Under the pieces are notes generated by a model. That model was given only the letters and a program-made list of their open reading frames with translations. It made no database searches and was not told the DNA's origin. Made by a program: the position numbers and the translations under genes. Below are positions 6,249 through 6,419 of a stretch of DNA of 6,419 nucleotides, in pieces. Source of the DNA: RZYP01 sp964386405 (GTDB taxonomy: Bacteria > Bacillota > Negativicutes > Acidaminococcales > Acidaminococcaceae); the NCBI GenBank assembly GCA_964386405.1, contig CAYLRW010000074.1, positions 1-6,419 on the forward strand, given 5' to 3'. The stretch's first letter is position 1. Each line of letters starts with the position of its first letter.

Positions 6249-6278
6249 TTGCCAAAAATATGGACATGGTGATAAAAT
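6249..6278 (+). promoter_or_regulatory. Probable promoter of murA
   Basis: TTGCCA at 6249-6254 and TAAAAT at 6273-6278 are 18 bases apart. TG at 6270-6271 gives an extended -10 element. The AT-rich leader to the murA start would be about 65 bases. A TATAAA at 6287-6292 is an alternative -10 without a good -35. Confidence 0.5.
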
Positions 6279-6351
6279 AAATAAGATATAAACTTTTCTA
6301 AAATAAATAGTTTTTAGGATAGAGTTAAACGTATTTTTGGGAGGAAATTTT

Positions 6352-6419
6352 GTGGAGAAACTAATTATCAGGGGCGGCAAGCGCTTGATGGGTACAGTAA
6401 AAACCAGTGGCGCCAAAAA
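6352..6419 (+). CDS. murA: UDP-N-acetylglucosamine 1-carboxyvinyltransferase, N-terminal fragment (cut by window end)
   Basis: First 22 residues only. MurA transfers enolpyruvate from phosphoenolpyruvate to UDP-GlcNAc, the first committed step of peptidoglycan precursor synthesis in the cytoplasm. The N-terminus EKLIIRGGKRLMGTVKTSGAK fits the family start (roughly a hydrophobic beta strand, then G-x-V-x-x-SGAKN). It includes the conserved lysine at position 22, which in E. coli MurA contacts substrate. The final two bases (AA) are compatible with the Asn that normally follows. The GTG start has GGGAGG at 6339-6344, 7 bases ahead. murA downstream of atpC is also the order in Bacillus. Truncated only by the window edge. 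Confidence 0.88.
   Translation, partial: MEKLIIRGGKRLMGTVKTSGAK

Noticed and set aside
6234..6416. Minus-strand frame of 60 codons across the murA leader
   Set aside because: It covers a promoter-like AT-rich leader and the murA start in antisense, with no supporting signals.

Overview
The window holds the 3' half of an F1Fo ATP synthase (atp) operon, then two small unassigned genes and the first codons of murA. All genes are on the + strand. Strong Shine-Dalgarno sites, several TTG starts, a moderate base composition and murA just beyond the atp operon (as in Bacillus) suggest Bacillota. Class Negativicutes is my best guess, but that is an impression only, with no marker gene to confirm it.

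Layout: atpF (subunit b, 20-505); a 131-base spacer without a gene; a 616-residue gene (637-2487) joining a delta-subunit C-terminal domain to a complete alpha subunit; atpG (gamma, 2494-3417); atpD (beta, 3438-4850); atpC (epsilon, 4855-5274); a strong intrinsic terminator (5279-5322). A promoter (5342-5370) then drives a 60-residue helical protein (5420-5602) with its own terminator (5610-5639). Next come a two-helix membrane protein with a long charged coiled coil (5714-6184), a third terminator (6190-6232), a promoter (6249-6278) and the start of murA (6352 to the window edge).

The main point is the delta subunit. Bacterial operons normally run b-delta-alpha-gamma-beta-epsilon with delta as a separate gene of about 180 residues. 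Here no separate delta gene lies between atpF and atpA. About 70 residues matching the delta C-terminal domain (the part that contacts subunit b) are fused in frame to the N-terminus of alpha. The delta N-terminal six-helix domain, which normally grips the alpha N-termini, is not encoded in the window. The fusion would replace a non-covalent delta-alpha contact by a covalent one. It also raises a stoichiometry problem, because F1 has three alpha subunits but needs one delta.

Functionally, b and the fused delta-alpha form the peripheral stalk and its attachment to F1. Alpha and beta form the catalytic hexamer, and gamma and epsilon the central rotor. Subunits a and c are presumably just upstream and not seen, so the coupling ion cannot be judged. 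The genes beyond the first terminator appear to be separate transcription units.
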